Assembly: GCA_043810515.1 (NCBI GenBank)
Contig: JBDRNZ010000009.1
Location: 1-36,960 of the forward strand
DNA from: WJKQ01 sp043810515
GTDB taxonomy: Bacteria > Patescibacteriota > Gracilibacteria > UBA1369 > LOWO2-01-FULL-3
Direction: 5' to 3'
Length of the DNA stretch: 36,960 nucleotides
Part shown: in pieces, positions 20,109-29,500 of the stretch
How positions within the stretch are numbered: the first letter of the stretch is position 1
Layout: each line of letters begins with the position of its first letter
Translations under genes and position numbers: made by a program
Notes under the pieces: generated by a model
What the model was told of the DNA's origin: nothing
The model's input: the letters and a program-made list of their open reading frames with translations, nothing else
Database searches by the model: none

Positions 20109-20185
20109 GGGCGCTTAGCTCAGTTGGCTAGAGCATCTCGTTTACACCGAGAGGGTCGGGGGTTCGAATCCCTCAGCGCCCACCA
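20109..20185 (+). tRNA. tRNA-Val (anticodon TAC)
   Basis: A 77-nt cloverleaf: acceptor GGGCGCT with AGCGCCC, anticodon stem TCTCG/CGAGA around TTTACAC (TAC), T arm GGTTCGAATCC, encoded CCA. Confidence 0.97.
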
Positions 20186-20206
20186 TTGAAATTCTTATGT
20201 CGGGAC

Positions 20207-20235
20207 TTGACAGACATCTGGTCTTATGTTAGAGT
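20207..20235 (+). promoter_or_regulatory. promoter of the first acidic hypothetical gene
   Basis: TTGACA (perfect -35), 17 bases, TAGAGT, with an extended -10 TGT. Leader about 18 nt. Confidence 0.6.
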
Positions 20236-20259
20236 TCTAGTCTTTGTAATATTTTAATT

Positions 20260-20919
20260 ATGGAAAATTCAGAAAAAGGGCCGGATATGATGTCATCGGC
20301 TGCTGAAAGAAGGGTGGAGGTTCAAGGAATTGTTGATAATGCTCTGAATTCGGTGCCTGATATGGATCCGGAACTTGTGAACTATCTTCGTTGTGTTTTG
20401 TTAAATGCTGCTCTTGCGGTTTCTCTTGCTGCGGAGTATGACGAGGCTAGGCATCCCTGCACCGGAAATATTATAGCTGTTGCAAGGCAGGGTCTATCCG
20501 GTTTGAATGCTGTTTTGGATGATATAGTTAAAGATCGCAGACTTTCTACTGTTAGAGCTGATGTTATGAGAAGTAATGACGAAAGGATTCGATTTTTGGA
20601 AGAGATTCTGAGTAGGTATAGTGACAATAGAACGTATATGGGAGTGGGTGGTACTTATAGTAATCTTAAAGCGCAACGAGTTGAGCAGCCTCTTATTGTT
20701 AACCTGACTTCTGACGAAGAGCAGCGTATTTTTGCCAATTGTGATATAGGTAAAGACCTTGATGCCAATGGTCTTTATATGACGGATGTTTATTTTGTTG
20801 AAAAATTTTTACTGGTTTGTCCCTCTGGAAGAGTCGTTAAGGGGACTATTGTGAAAGAAAGGAATCTGGAAGGCGGTAAACCAAAAATTCCTCCGAAACT
20901 GATTCTGGTCGAAAAGTAG
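20260..20919 (+). CDS. hypothetical protein
   Basis: 219 aa, not recognised. No signal peptide or membrane segment. The first two thirds are helical (VQGIVDNALNSV, LRCVLLNAALAVSLAAEYDE, ERIRFLEEILSRY). The last 70 residues look beta-rich (NGLYMTDVYFVEKFLLVCP, GRVVKGTIV). The layout, and short matches such as DxRIxFLEEI and LTSDEE, recall the next gene (FIDRLYNA, LTPQEE), so the two may be diverged relatives. It has its own strong promoter. Confidence 0.75.
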   Translation: MENSEKGPDMMSSAAERRVEVQGIVDNALNSVPDMDPELVNYLRCVLLNAALAVSLAAEYDEARHPCTGNIIAVARQGLSGLNAVLDDIVKDRRLSTVRADVMRSNDERIRFLEEILSRYSDNRTYMGVGGTYSNLKAQRVEQPLIVNLTSDEEQRIFANCDIGKDLDANGLYMTDVYFVEKFLLVCPSGRVVKGTIVKERNLEGGKPKIPPKLILVEK

Positions 20920-20944
20920 AGTTACTTTTTAAACTTTTCGTGAC

Positions 20945-20970
20945 TTTGTCAATGTGTAAGTTTTGACAAA
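20945..20970. promoter_or_regulatory. operator-like inverted repeat
   Basis: TTTGTCAA (20945-20952) and TTGACAAA (20963-20970) are perfect inverted copies separated by 10 bases. The right arm contains the -35 of the next gene's putative promoter, as a repressor site would. Confidence 0.4.
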
Positions 20971-20991
20971 ATTTTCCTGGTGGGGTATTTC
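20963..20991 (+). promoter_or_regulatory. possible promoter of the second acidic hypothetical gene
   Basis: TTGACA, 17 bases, TATTTC. The -35 is perfect and the -10 poor. An alternative -10 is TATATT at 21015-21020. Confidence 0.35.
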
Positions 20992-21008
20992 AGCTCTCCT
21001 GAGAGCTG
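20991..21008 (+). other. short hairpin between the two acidic genes
   Basis: CAGCTCT and AGAGCTG form a 7-bp stem around CCTG. It is followed only by TTTG, so it is at best a weak terminator of the gene ending at 20919. Confidence 0.35.
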
Positions 21009-21032
21009 TTTGTATATATTAATCAAATAAAA

Positions 21033-21719
21033 ATGGGATCAACCGGAGAAAATAATGAAGGAGTGGTTGTCGAAGAGGGAGCTGAAGCTGTAGCTGTGGC
21101 TGAAAGCGATGGTGGGATTGTTGACGGAAGTGAATGTAGTGTTTCAAGTGGTCTTACTGACGAGGACATTGCTACTGTTGTAGAAGGGGCTGTAGGGCCT
21201 CTCAATAGTCTTCTTAATTTTGCTGAGCGTGCTTGTTTTGATGATAATGATCCCGAAGTGGCTGGTAGGGTGCTGGATCAGGTTGAGCGAGGATTGATGG
21301 AGATTACAGCCAGTTTTCAGAGTTGTCTTAAAGGTATTCTTGGAATAAGTGAAGCTGACAGAAGATTTATAGACAGGCTGTATAATGCAACTAATTCTGA
21401 CAGTTCTATTATTTTGACCCCTCAAGAGGAGGGATGGTTTTTGAAATTGATGGATAGACCTTCTTCTCCTGGAGGAGATTCAAATGCTTCTGTTGTTCGG
21501 GTAAATGGTTTTTCTGTTTTTGGCTTGAATGGTATTAAGATAGCGGATGTCAAGGTAGGGTTTAGGCTTGACGGGGATCGTGTATCTAATTTTGAAATTC
21601 TCCCGTGCAGAGGTGAAGAGGAGGTCGAGTCCGATGATGGTAGCGATATTGATGATGAGGATGGAGACGGTGAGCCTGATCCTGAAAAAATTGTGCGTGT
21701 GGAATTTACCGATCGTTAG
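21033..21719 (+). CDS. acidic hypothetical protein
   Basis: 228 aa, not recognised. Very acidic at both ends: the N-terminal 50 residues are Glu, Val and Gly rich, and about 195-218 is nearly all Asp and Glu. Between them are helices (VEGAVGPLNSLLNFAERA, ADRRFIDRLYNAT) and a beta-rich part (NGFSVFGLNGIKIADVKVGF). No signal or membrane segment. The order of a helical domain then a beta domain parallels the preceding gene. Its stop is 2 bases from the convergent purA stop. Confidence 0.72.
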   Translation: MGSTGENNEGVVVEEGAEAVAVAESDGGIVDGSECSVSSGLTDEDIATVVEGAVGPLNSLLNFAERACFDDNDPEVAGRVLDQVERGLMEITASFQSCLKGILGISEADRRFIDRLYNATNSDSSIILTPQEEGWFLKLMDRPSSPGGDSNASVVRVNGFSVFGLNGIKIADVKVGFRLDGDRVSNFEILPCRGEEEVESDDGSDIDDEDGDGEPDPEKIVRVEFTDR

Positions 21720-21721
21720 TC

Positions 21722-23008
21722 TTACTTAAAGATCATGTCTGATCGTTTTGGTCCGACGCCGATTGAGGTTATTTTGCATTCGGTCAGCTCCTCGATTTTT
21801 TCGATGTAGGCTTTTGCGTTTGCAGGAAGGTCGTCGTAATTCTTTATTTCCGTGAGGCTTTCTTTCCAGCCCGGAAGTTCGATGTATGAGACCTCGACTT
21901 TTGAAAGGGTGTCGTTGCTTGAAGGGAAAGATTTTATGTATTCGCCTGAAAATTTGTAGCTGACTCCGATTTTTAATGTTTCGAGTCCGCTCAAAACGTC
22001 GAGTTTTGTGAGATTCAGCTGGGTGAGGCCGTTGATCATTACGGCGTATTTTCCTACAACTGCGTCGTACCAGCCGCATCTTCGCGGTCGGCCTGTCGTG
22101 GCGCCGTATTCGCCGCCGGCTTCGCGTATTTGCACGCCGAGGTCGTCTGTAAGTTCGGTCGGGAAAGGACCTTCGCCGACGCGTGTAGTGTAGGCTTTCA
22201 TTATTCCGATGACGTCTTTAAGTTTGTTTGCGCTTATTCCGGTGCCGGTGACGACTCCTCCTATTGTTGAATTTGAAGAGGTTACGTAAGGATAAGTGCC
22301 GTGATCTATATCGAGCAGTGCGCCGTTCGCGCCTTCAATCAGGATTTTTTTGCCGTTCTTGATTTCCTGGTTCAGCAGGTAGGCTGTGTCCGTGATCATT
22401 GGCATTATTCTTTTGCTCAATTCCTTTAACTGCTGTAATTCTTCGTCTGCGTCATATTTGAAATTTCCGTACATTTTTTTGAACATTCCGAGGTTGTCGC
22501 GGTATTTTTCTTCGAATTTTTCAAGGTCGTAAAGGTCATGGACTCTTATTCCGTTTCTTCTTATTTTATCGGTGTAGCATGGTCCGATTCCCCTTTTTGT
22601 TGTGCCTACTTTTTTTTCTCCTTTTGAATTTTCCTGAAGTGAATCTATGACTTTGTGGTAACCAAAAAGCAGATGTGCTCTGTCGGAGATGAGGAGTCGG
22701 TCGTATGTTTCAATTCCGTTTTTGCCGAGCAGGTCTAATTCTTCAAGCAAAACGGGAATGTCCACTACAACTCCGTTTCCGATAACGCATTTCGTGTTTT
22801 TCTGCATCATTCCGGACGGAACCAGATGAAAGATGAATTTTGTTTTGTCTATGTAAATAGTATGTCCCGCGTTCGCCCCGCCAGCCGCGCGGACGATGAT
22901 GTCATATTTTTCCGAGAGGATATCTATAAGTTTTCCTTTCCCTTCGTCTCCCCACTGACTTCCGAGAACCGTCACTATATTTCCGAGGTTTTTGATAAAA
23001 CTATCCAT
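21722..23008 (-). CDS. purA: adenylosuccinate synthetase
   Basis: 428 aa, usual length. Joins IMP and aspartate with GTP, the first committed step to AMP. P-loop-like GSQWGDEGKGK at 16-26, the IMP-binding GTTKRGIGPCYTDK, GANGALLDIDHGTYPYVTSSN region, and TTGRPRRCGWYDAV. Cytosolic. It diverges from purC and appears to share a -35 with it; its product adenylosuccinate is the substrate of PurB encoded three genes away. Confidence 0.98.
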   Translation of the reverse strand: MDSFIKNLGNIVTVLGSQWGDEGKGKLIDILSEKYDIIVRAAGGANAGHTIYIDKTKFIFHLVPSGMMQKNTKCVIGNGVVVDIPVLLEELDLLGKNGIETYDRLLISDRAHLLFGYHKVIDSLQENSKGEKKVGTTKRGIGPCYTDKIRRNGIRVHDLYDLEKFEEKYRDNLGMFKKMYGNFKYDADEELQQLKELSKRIMPMITDTAYLLNQEIKNGKKILIEGANGALLDIDHGTYPYVTSSNSTIGGVVTGTGISANKLKDVIGIMKAYTTRVGEGPFPTELTDDLGVQIREAGGEYGATTGRPRRCGWYDAVVGKYAVMINGLTQLNLTKLDVLSGLETLKIGVSYKFSGEYIKSFPSSNDTLSKVEVSYIELPGWKESLTEIKNYDDLPANAKAYIEKIEELTECKITSIGVGPKRSDMIFK

Positions 23009-23034
23009 GACGCTTCATGTTAACTGGTGCCTGA

Positions 23035-23086
23035 AATATATTCCAAAAAGATGATGATTGCAAATAAGTGGCTTATTTATTATTAT
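23035..23086. promoter_or_regulatory. back-to-back purA and purC promoters sharing one palindromic -35
   Basis: TTGCAA at 23058-23063 is its own reverse complement. On the plus strand it is 17 bases from TATTAT (23081-23086), toward purC. On the minus strand it is 17 bases from TATATT (23040-23035), toward purA. Leaders would be about 18 and 20 nt. Polymerase could use only one direction at a time. Confidence 0.55.
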
Positions 23087-23110
23087 GAAGATGATCTATA
23101 ACAGACTTTT

Positions 23111-24076
23111 ATGCTTTCAACAGAACAATTGTCCGCCCAGATTCCGTACTGTCTCAATGGGACGGATTTTCCGCAGCTTGGCGAAAAGTACGAAGGGAAA
23201 GTTCGCGATAATTATTCCAAAGAAGACAGGAGAATCATTGTTGTGACTGACAGACTTTCCGCTTTTGACAGAATCATCACTCTGATTCCTTTCAAAGGTC
23301 AGGTTTTGAATCAGATTGCGGAATTCTGGTTTGAGAAAACGAAGGATATTGTCGGGAATCATGTGATCGGATTTCCGGATCCGAATGTTGTTGTCGCGAA
23401 GGAATGTAAAGCTTTGTCGGTTGAAATGGTCGTTCGCGGGTATATCACGGGCGTCACCACGACGAGCGCCTGGTATAATTATGAAAAAGGGGTTAGGGAT
23501 TTTTGCGGGAATAAGCTTCCTGAAGGGATGAAGAAAGATCAGAAATTTGAAAAGCCCATTCTGACACCTTCTACAAAGGCCGAGCACGGCGCGCATGATG
23601 AATCCGTTTCGCGTGATGAGATCTTGAAACGCGGTGTTGTGACCGAAGCGCAGTTTGATTTTATGGCTGATACGGCGATGAAGCTGTACGCGCGCGGAGT
23701 CGAAATTGCCGCAAAACAGGGAATTATTCTTGTTGATACGAAATATGAATTTGGAACGGATGATGGTGGAAATATAGTTCTGATAGATGAGATCCACACG
23801 CCGGATTCCTCCCGGTTCTGGTTTGCCGATGAATATGAAAAGCGGTTTGAAGGGAAAGAGGAGCAGAAAAAAATTGATAAGGAATATTTGAGAACGTGGC
23901 TTGCGGAAAGGGGATTTCGTGGCGAGGGTGATGTGCCGGAAATTCCGGATGAGATCAAGGTCGAGACCGCGCGTCGTTATATCGAGGCTTATGAGCTTAT
24001 CACCGGTGTGACTTTTGAGGCCGAGGTTGGTGATGTTCTCGCAAGAATTGAGAAAAATCTAAGCAAATATTTTTAA
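23111..24076 (+). CDS. purC: SAICAR synthase
   Basis: 321 aa, the longer form (many bacterial PurC are about 240 aa). Joins CAIR and aspartate with ATP in purine synthesis. Motifs: GEKYEGKVRDNY (nucleotide site), VTDRLSAFD, VEMVVRGYITG, and near the end of the core ILVDTKYEFG and LIDEIHTPDSSRFW. The C-terminal extension (KKIDKEYLRTWLAERGF) is usual in the long form. First gene of a purC-purE-purB run, with 10 bases to the next start. Confidence 0.97.
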   Translation: MLSTEQLSAQIPYCLNGTDFPQLGEKYEGKVRDNYSKEDRRIIVVTDRLSAFDRIITLIPFKGQVLNQIAEFWFEKTKDIVGNHVIGFPDPNVVVAKECKALSVEMVVRGYITGVTTTSAWYNYEKGVRDFCGNKLPEGMKKDQKFEKPILTPSTKAEHGAHDESVSRDEILKRGVVTEAQFDFMADTAMKLYARGVEIAAKQGIILVDTKYEFGTDDGGNIVLIDEIHTPDSSRFWFADEYEKRFEGKEEQKKIDKEYLRTWLAERGFRGEGDVPEIPDEIKVETARRYIEAYELITGVTFEAEVGDVLARIEKNLSKYF

Positions 24077-24086
24077 ATTTATAATT

Positions 24087-24542
24087 ATGAAAGTCGTTTT
24101 TTTATTGGGATCGGAGTCGGATAAAAGTTTTGCGGATAAAATTCTGGAAAAACTTGCGCCGTGGGGCGTTGAGAATGAAGTGATTGTCGCGTCCGCCCAT
24201 AAAGTTCCCGAAAAAGTTCTGGAAATCGTTCAGAAAAATAATGAGAGCGAGAAAAATCTTGTTTATATCACGATCGCGGGTCGTTCAAACGGTCTTTCCG
24301 GAGTTACTGCGGCGAATAGCATTCATCCGGTGATCGCGTGTCCGCCTTTTAAGGATAAGGAGGATTTTATGATCAATATAAACAGCACGCTTGTTATGCC
24401 GAGCGATACGCCGGTTTTGACGGTTCTGGATCCGGGAAATGCGGCTGCGGCCGCTGTCAGGATGCTTGCTATAGCTGACGATGGTTTGCGGGCGAAAGTG
24501 GTTGGTCGTATTGCCGAAATAAAGAAAAGTTTTGAAAAATAA
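24087..24542 (+). CDS. purE: AIR carboxylase, PurE class II (animal PAICS-like)
   Basis: 151 aa. GSESD at 8-12 and SAHK at 36-39 mark the PurE fold. The segment AGRSNGLSGV (64-73) and HPVIACPPF (80-88) match the class II enzyme, as in the carboxylase half of human PAICS (SAHKGP, AGRSNGLG, YPVISCPP), rather than the bacterial class I type (SAHRTP, AGGAAHLPG). Class II enzymes make CAIR directly from AIR and CO2 and need no PurK; none is in the window. It lies directly after purC, the same pair fused in PAICS. Confidence 0.9.
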   Translation: MKVVFLLGSESDKSFADKILEKLAPWGVENEVIVASAHKVPEKVLEIVQKNNESEKNLVYITIAGRSNGLSGVTAANSIHPVIACPPFKDKEDFMININSTLVMPSDTPVLTVLDPGNAAAAAVRMLAIADDGLRAKVVGRIAEIKKSFEK

Positions 24543-24559
24543 TTTTAAAAATTTTAAGT

Positions 24560-25996
24560 ATGGAAAATAATTTGCTTTCTATATCGCCGCTCGACGGCAG
24601 GTATTCCAATAAAGTCGACTATCTTTCTCAGTATTTTTCCGAGGCGGCTCTGATGCGATATCGGATTCTTGTTGAGATTGAATGGTTCATTTTTCTTTTT
24701 AATGATCTGAAGCTCAAAGGTACGCGTCCGCTCAAGCCCACGGAGCTTAGGATTTTGAGGAGTATTTATGAACAGTTTGATGTTGTGAATGCGCAGAGGG
24801 TCAAAGATATAGAAAAAACGACAAATCATGACGTAAAAGCTATTGAATATTTTGTAAAAGAGCAGCTTAAGGGGGGTTCTCTGGAGAAATATGGCGAATT
24901 TGTACATTTTGCCTGCACTTCCGAGGATATAAACAATCTTGCTTACGCTTGTATGATTCGGGATTTTCTGGAACGGGATATGGTTCCGATGATGAGTGGG
25001 CTTGTGCAAGAAATTTATTCACAAGCTCTGGATTACGGCAAACTGCCGATGATGGCGAGGACTCATGGTCAGCCCGCGACTCCCACGATCTTGGGAAAAG
25101 AATTTATAAATTACGTTGCCAGGCTGGAGAAAGAACTGGAAATTTTGCTTTCATACAGCTGTTGTATTCCTGCGAAGATGAACGGCGCGGTTGGAAATTA
25201 CAATGCGCATATCGTGGCCTACAAAGATGTCGACTGGATTTCTGCGAGCAAGAAATTTATACAAACTTTAGGGCTTGCATTTAACGAATATACCACCCAG
25301 ATTGAGCCACATGATGGGCTTGCTGGAATTTTTGATTCTGTCAAAAGGATAAACAACATTGTTTTGGATTTTGACCGCGATATGTGGACGTATATCAGCA
25401 TGAATTATTTCGGACAGAAAGCTGTTTCCGGCGAAGTGGGATCTTCGACGATGCCACATAAGGTGAATCCGATTGATTTTGAAAATTCAGAGGGAAATGT
25501 GGGTATCGCGAATGCTTTGCTTGAGCATTTTTCGGCAAAACTGCAGATTTCGAGGATGCAGAGAGACCTTTCCGATTCCACGGTTTTGCGGAATATCGGC
25601 AGTGCTTTTTCATATTCGATTTTGGCTTATAAAAGCACAATAAAAGGTCTGTCCAAGTGCGTTGTGAATAAGAAAGTTATACAAGACGATCTGAAGGACA
25701 GGTGGGAACTTCTGGCGGAGCCGATCCAGGTTGTTATGCGGAAAAATCTGATAAAAGATTCTTACGAAAAACTCAAAAAGCTCACGAGAGGAAAAGGTGG
25801 TATTACAAAAACCACAATTCATGGATTTATAAGATCTCTCAAAATTCCTGCGTCTGATAAAAAAGCGCTTCTGGCCTTAACTCCCGAAAAATATACCGGT
25901 CTGGCCGAAAAACTTGTGACTTCCTACAAATTAAAAGTTGTTTCAATGGGTTGCAGTCCCGGCGGCTGTGCCGGCTGCAGCGGATGCGGGATGTGA
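24560..25996 (+). CDS. purB: adenylosuccinate lyase with cysteine-rich tail
   Basis: 478 aa. Releases fumarate from SAICAR and from adenylosuccinate, so it acts on the products of both PurC and PurA. Fumarase-superfamily signature GEVGSSTMPHKVNPIDFEN, the catalytic-His region ARTHGQPATP, and the N-terminal LSPLDGRY-like ISPLDGRYSNKV place it in the E. coli-like branch. That branch normally ends near ALTPxxYxG; here 25 further residues follow, ending in GCSPGGCAGCSGCGM with Cys465, 470, 473 and 476 (C-x4-C-x2-C-x2-C), a possible metal site. The stop is TGA. Confidence 0.97.
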   Translation: MENNLLSISPLDGRYSNKVDYLSQYFSEAALMRYRILVEIEWFIFLFNDLKLKGTRPLKPTELRILRSIYEQFDVVNAQRVKDIEKTTNHDVKAIEYFVKEQLKGGSLEKYGEFVHFACTSEDINNLAYACMIRDFLERDMVPMMSGLVQEIYSQALDYGKLPMMARTHGQPATPTILGKEFINYVARLEKELEILLSYSCCIPAKMNGAVGNYNAHIVAYKDVDWISASKKFIQTLGLAFNEYTTQIEPHDGLAGIFDSVKRINNIVLDFDRDMWTYISMNYFGQKAVSGEVGSSTMPHKVNPIDFENSEGNVGIANALLEHFSAKLQISRMQRDLSDSTVLRNIGSAFSYSILAYKSTIKGLSKCVVNKKVIQDDLKDRWELLAEPIQVVMRKNLIKDSYEKLKKLTRGKGGITKTTIHGFIRSLKIPASDKKALLALTPEKYTGLAEKLVTSYKLKVVSMGCSPGGCAGCSGCGM

Positions 25997-26006
25997 GGAA
26001 AGTATA

Positions 26007-26429
26007 TTAAGTGTCTTGAGGGTTCATTGTTCGTTCAATTGCCTTTTTGATTGTCGTAATGACGCTGGAGGCCATTGCCGTAGGTAGGTTTGTTCCTCTG
26101 ATTGCGTCTGTTACTGCTTTTTCAATAGCGCTTTTCTGTAGCTGACGCTCTATTCTGGTTTTTATTATTTGAACGATGCTCTGAATGCCTAATGCTACAG
26201 TTTCTCTTGATTCCTGTCGTATGAATCTTTTTATTTCCGGATCTTCTTCTAAAATTGAGGTAATTATTTCGGCGATTCCACCTAATTCTCTCTTTGAACC
26301 ATAGAGTAAGGTTCTGACGCTTTCTTCTTCAGGTGGTTTTGAAAAGTTTGTTAATTGAGATGGGCGTTTATCAACAGTTCTGTGATCACTGTAATCATTT
26401 TCAGTACGTCTTGGACCAATTGGTGGCAT
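26007..26429 (-). CDS. hypothetical protein
   Basis: 140 aa, not recognised. A polar, disordered-looking N-terminus (about 1-45, PPIGPRRTENDYSDHRTVDK) precedes helices (RELGGIAEIITSILEE, ALGIQSIVQIIKTRIERQ, SSVITTIKKAIERTM). No membrane segment. Codons end mostly in A or T (CCA, AGA, ACT), unlike the CCG and GAG-rich neighbours, which may mean a different origin. It is convergent with purB and divergent from ileS. No competing plus-strand frame exists here. Confidence 0.65.
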   Translation of the reverse strand: MPPIGPRRTENDYSDHRTVDKRPSQLTNFSKPPEEESVRTLLYGSKRELGGIAEIITSILEEDPEIKRFIRQESRETVALGIQSIVQIIKTRIERQLQKSAIEKAVTDAIRGTNLPTAMASSVITTIKKAIERTMNPQDT

Positions 26430-26498
26430 TTTTTTAATGTTAAAGTTTGGGGATAGAGTTTATTTTTCTGACAGGAAAAGTAAAGGGGAAATTTTTTC

Positions 26499-26527
26499 TT
26501 TAAAAAACCTGATTTTTGCGCTAAAGT
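26499..26527 (+). promoter_or_regulatory. tentative leaderless promoter of ileS
   Basis: TTTAAA, 17 bases, TAAAGT. Both hexamers match consensus at 4 of 6. Transcription would start at or beside the ileS ATG at 26534. Confidence 0.3.
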
Positions 26528-26533
26528 GCTTCC

Positions 26534-29500
26534 ATGTTCAAAAAAGTCAATCCAAAACAGTCGTTTCCCGAGATGGAGAAAAGTCTCCTGAAGTATTGGG
26601 AAAAGGAGAAAATATTCGAAAAATCGGTCTCGCAGAGAGAAGGAAAAGAGAAGTATGTGTTTTTTGACGGGCCGCCTTTTGCGAATGGTTTGCCGCATTA
26701 CGGGCATATTCTTGCGAATGTTCTGAAGGACGCGGTGACGAGGTACTGGACGATGAAAGGTTATTATGTGCCGCGAACGAACGGATGGGATTGTCATGGG
26801 CTTCCTGTGGAATATGAAATTGAAAAGGAGTTGAAATTGTCCGGCAGAAAGGAAATTGTCGATTATGGTGTCGAAAAATTCAACCAAAAATGCCGTGAAT
26901 CGGTTTTCCGTTACACAAAAGAATGGGAGGAGACGCTGAAAAGAATTGCGAGATGGGTCGATTTTTCCGACAGCTATGCGACCCTGGACAATACTTACAT
27001 GGAATCGATCTGGTGGGTTTTCAAGCAGATCTGGGACAAAAAGATGGTCTACGGCGGTTTCAAGTCGATGCATATCTGTCCGAGATGCGAGACGCCTTTA
27101 TCGAATTTTGAGGTTTCGCAGGGATATAAAGACGTGACTGATCTTTCCGTAACTTTGAAATTCAAATTGGGACGGGACGCGCTGAAGGCGATTAAGGCTA
27201 AGGAAAAGGAAGTTTATGTTCTGGCGTGGACGACGACTCCGTGGACTCTTCCGGGAAATGTCGCGCTGGCTTTTGGGCCGGAACTGAATTACGTGAAAGT
27301 TGTGGGACAGGACAGCGAGGGAAGGGATGGTGTGTTTATTTTGGTTGAGGATCGCGCGGAGGCTGTTTTTGGTGAGGGGAATTATAAGATTCTTGAAAAA
27401 ATTGATCCAAAAAAACTTGAAGGGATGCATTACGAACCTTTGTTCCCATATTATGAAGGAAAAGAGGTCGGAGGCGAACTTTATTCTATTCAGCTGGCGG
27501 ATTTTGTTACGATAGAGGACGGTACGGGAATTGTGCACATTGCGCCGATGTTTGGTGAGGACGATTATGGGCTTGGGGTAGCGAAAAAGCTTGGTATGAT
27601 CCAGCACGTAAAAATGGACGGAACTTTTACCGATGAGGTTAAAGATTTTGCGGGAAAATTTGTAAAAGGGCAGGATCTCAATATCGCGGTACATTTGCAC
27701 GAGAAAGGTCTGCTATTTGCGAAACAAAATTTCAGGCACAGCTATCCACACTGCTGGCGATGCGACACGCCGCTTCTGAACTATTCGACAAGATCACTTT
27801 TTATAAAAGTCACCGACGTGAAGGACAAACTTCTCAAGAATAACCGCAAAATCCACTGGCAGCCGGAGCATATACAGCAGGGCCGTTTCGGAAAATGGCT
27901 TGAGGGCGCGCGGGACTGGGCGATTTCACGAAACAGATTTTGGGGCTGTCCGATCCCGCTTTGGGAATGTGAATGTGGTGAGCAGATATGTATCGGATCT
28001 ATTGAGGAGCTTAAGGAGAAGTCTGGAGGTAAAGCTCCGGAGCGGGATGGGGAACTCGATTTGCATAAGCCATATATTGATGAGATTACTTTTAAATGTC
28101 CGACCTGCGGCGCTGACATGAGCCGGATAGCGGATGTTCTGGACTGCTGGTTTGAAAGTGGCTCGATGCCTTACGCGCAGTTGCATTATCCTTTTGAAAA
28201 CAAGGAGGAGTTTGAAAATAATTTTCCGGCGCATTTTATTGCTGAGGGACTGGATCAGACGCGCGGCTGGTTTTATACGCTTCATGTGCTTTCGACTCTG
28301 CTTTTTGATGAGCCGGCGTTTTTTAATGTTATTGTGAATGGAATTTTGCTCGCGGCGGACGGTGAAAAATTGTCAAAACGAAAGAAGAATTATCCTGATC
28401 CAAACGTGCTTTTTGATACGATGGGAGTTGACAGCGTGAGATATCTTCTTTGTAGCTCGACAGCGCCGCTGGCCGAGGACGTGCGTTTTTCGGAAGATCA
28501 CGTGGACGAGGTTGTGAAAAAATTCACTCTGACTCTGTGGAATACATATAGTTTTTTTGTCACTTATGCGAATATCGATAAGTTTGAGCCGGATAAGGAT
28601 TATGGTGCGTTTGTGCCGGAGCACAAGCTTGATAAATGGATTCTTTCCGAACTTCACAGCCTTATAAAAACGGTTACGGAACAGATGGATGACTATAATC
28701 TCACGCGTTCAACGCGTCCGATGCTGGATTTTCTTGATAATCTTTCAAACTGGTACGTGAGACGTTCACGCCGTCGCTTCTGGAAGAGTGAAAATGATGG
28801 TGACAAATCCCAGGCTTATCAGACGCTTTATATTGTTCTTACTGAATTCTGCAAACTTCTGTCTCCTTTTATGCCGTATATTGCAGATGAGATTTATCAA
28901 AACCTTACCGGAGAAAAATCCGTGCATTTGGCAGACTGGCCGGTCGAGAGTTCGGGTATGATCAGTGAGGATTTAAACAAAGAAATTCATCTTGTGAGGC
29001 TGATCGTGAATCTCGGACACAGCGTGCGGGCTCACGCGAAGATCAAGGTCAGACAGCCTCTTTCAAAAGTCGGTGTGGCTTTGCCGAAAGAAATGGATGC
29101 GTCTTTTGTTCAGGCCCAGAAAGACGTGATTCTGGAGGAACTTAATGTGAAAAATCTGGAAATTATAGAGGAAGCATCCGATATAGTCGAGCAATCCGTT
29201 GTTCCAAACGCGAAACTGCTCGGGCCGAAATATGGCGCGGATGTTCAGTTTATTATCAAAGAAATCAAATCCGGAAAATTTGAGGTTCTTGGTGACGGAC
29301 GCGTGAAAGTTGGCAATTTCACGCTTGAGCAGGACGAAGTCGAGATTGGGTTTAAAGGAAAGGAAGGCTTTGATGCTGCCGGAGCGGAGGGCGTTTCTGT
29401 GGCGCTTGATACGACTGTGACGGACGAGCTGAAAAAAGAGGGTTATGCTCGTGAGATTGTGCGATGTGTCCAGGAAATGCGAAAAGACGCGGATTATCAG

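Noticed and set aside
18973..20185. Integrative element between tRNA-Leu and tRNA-Val
   Set aside because: No integrase and no duplicated tRNA 3' end were seen. The enclosed genes are small and ordinary.
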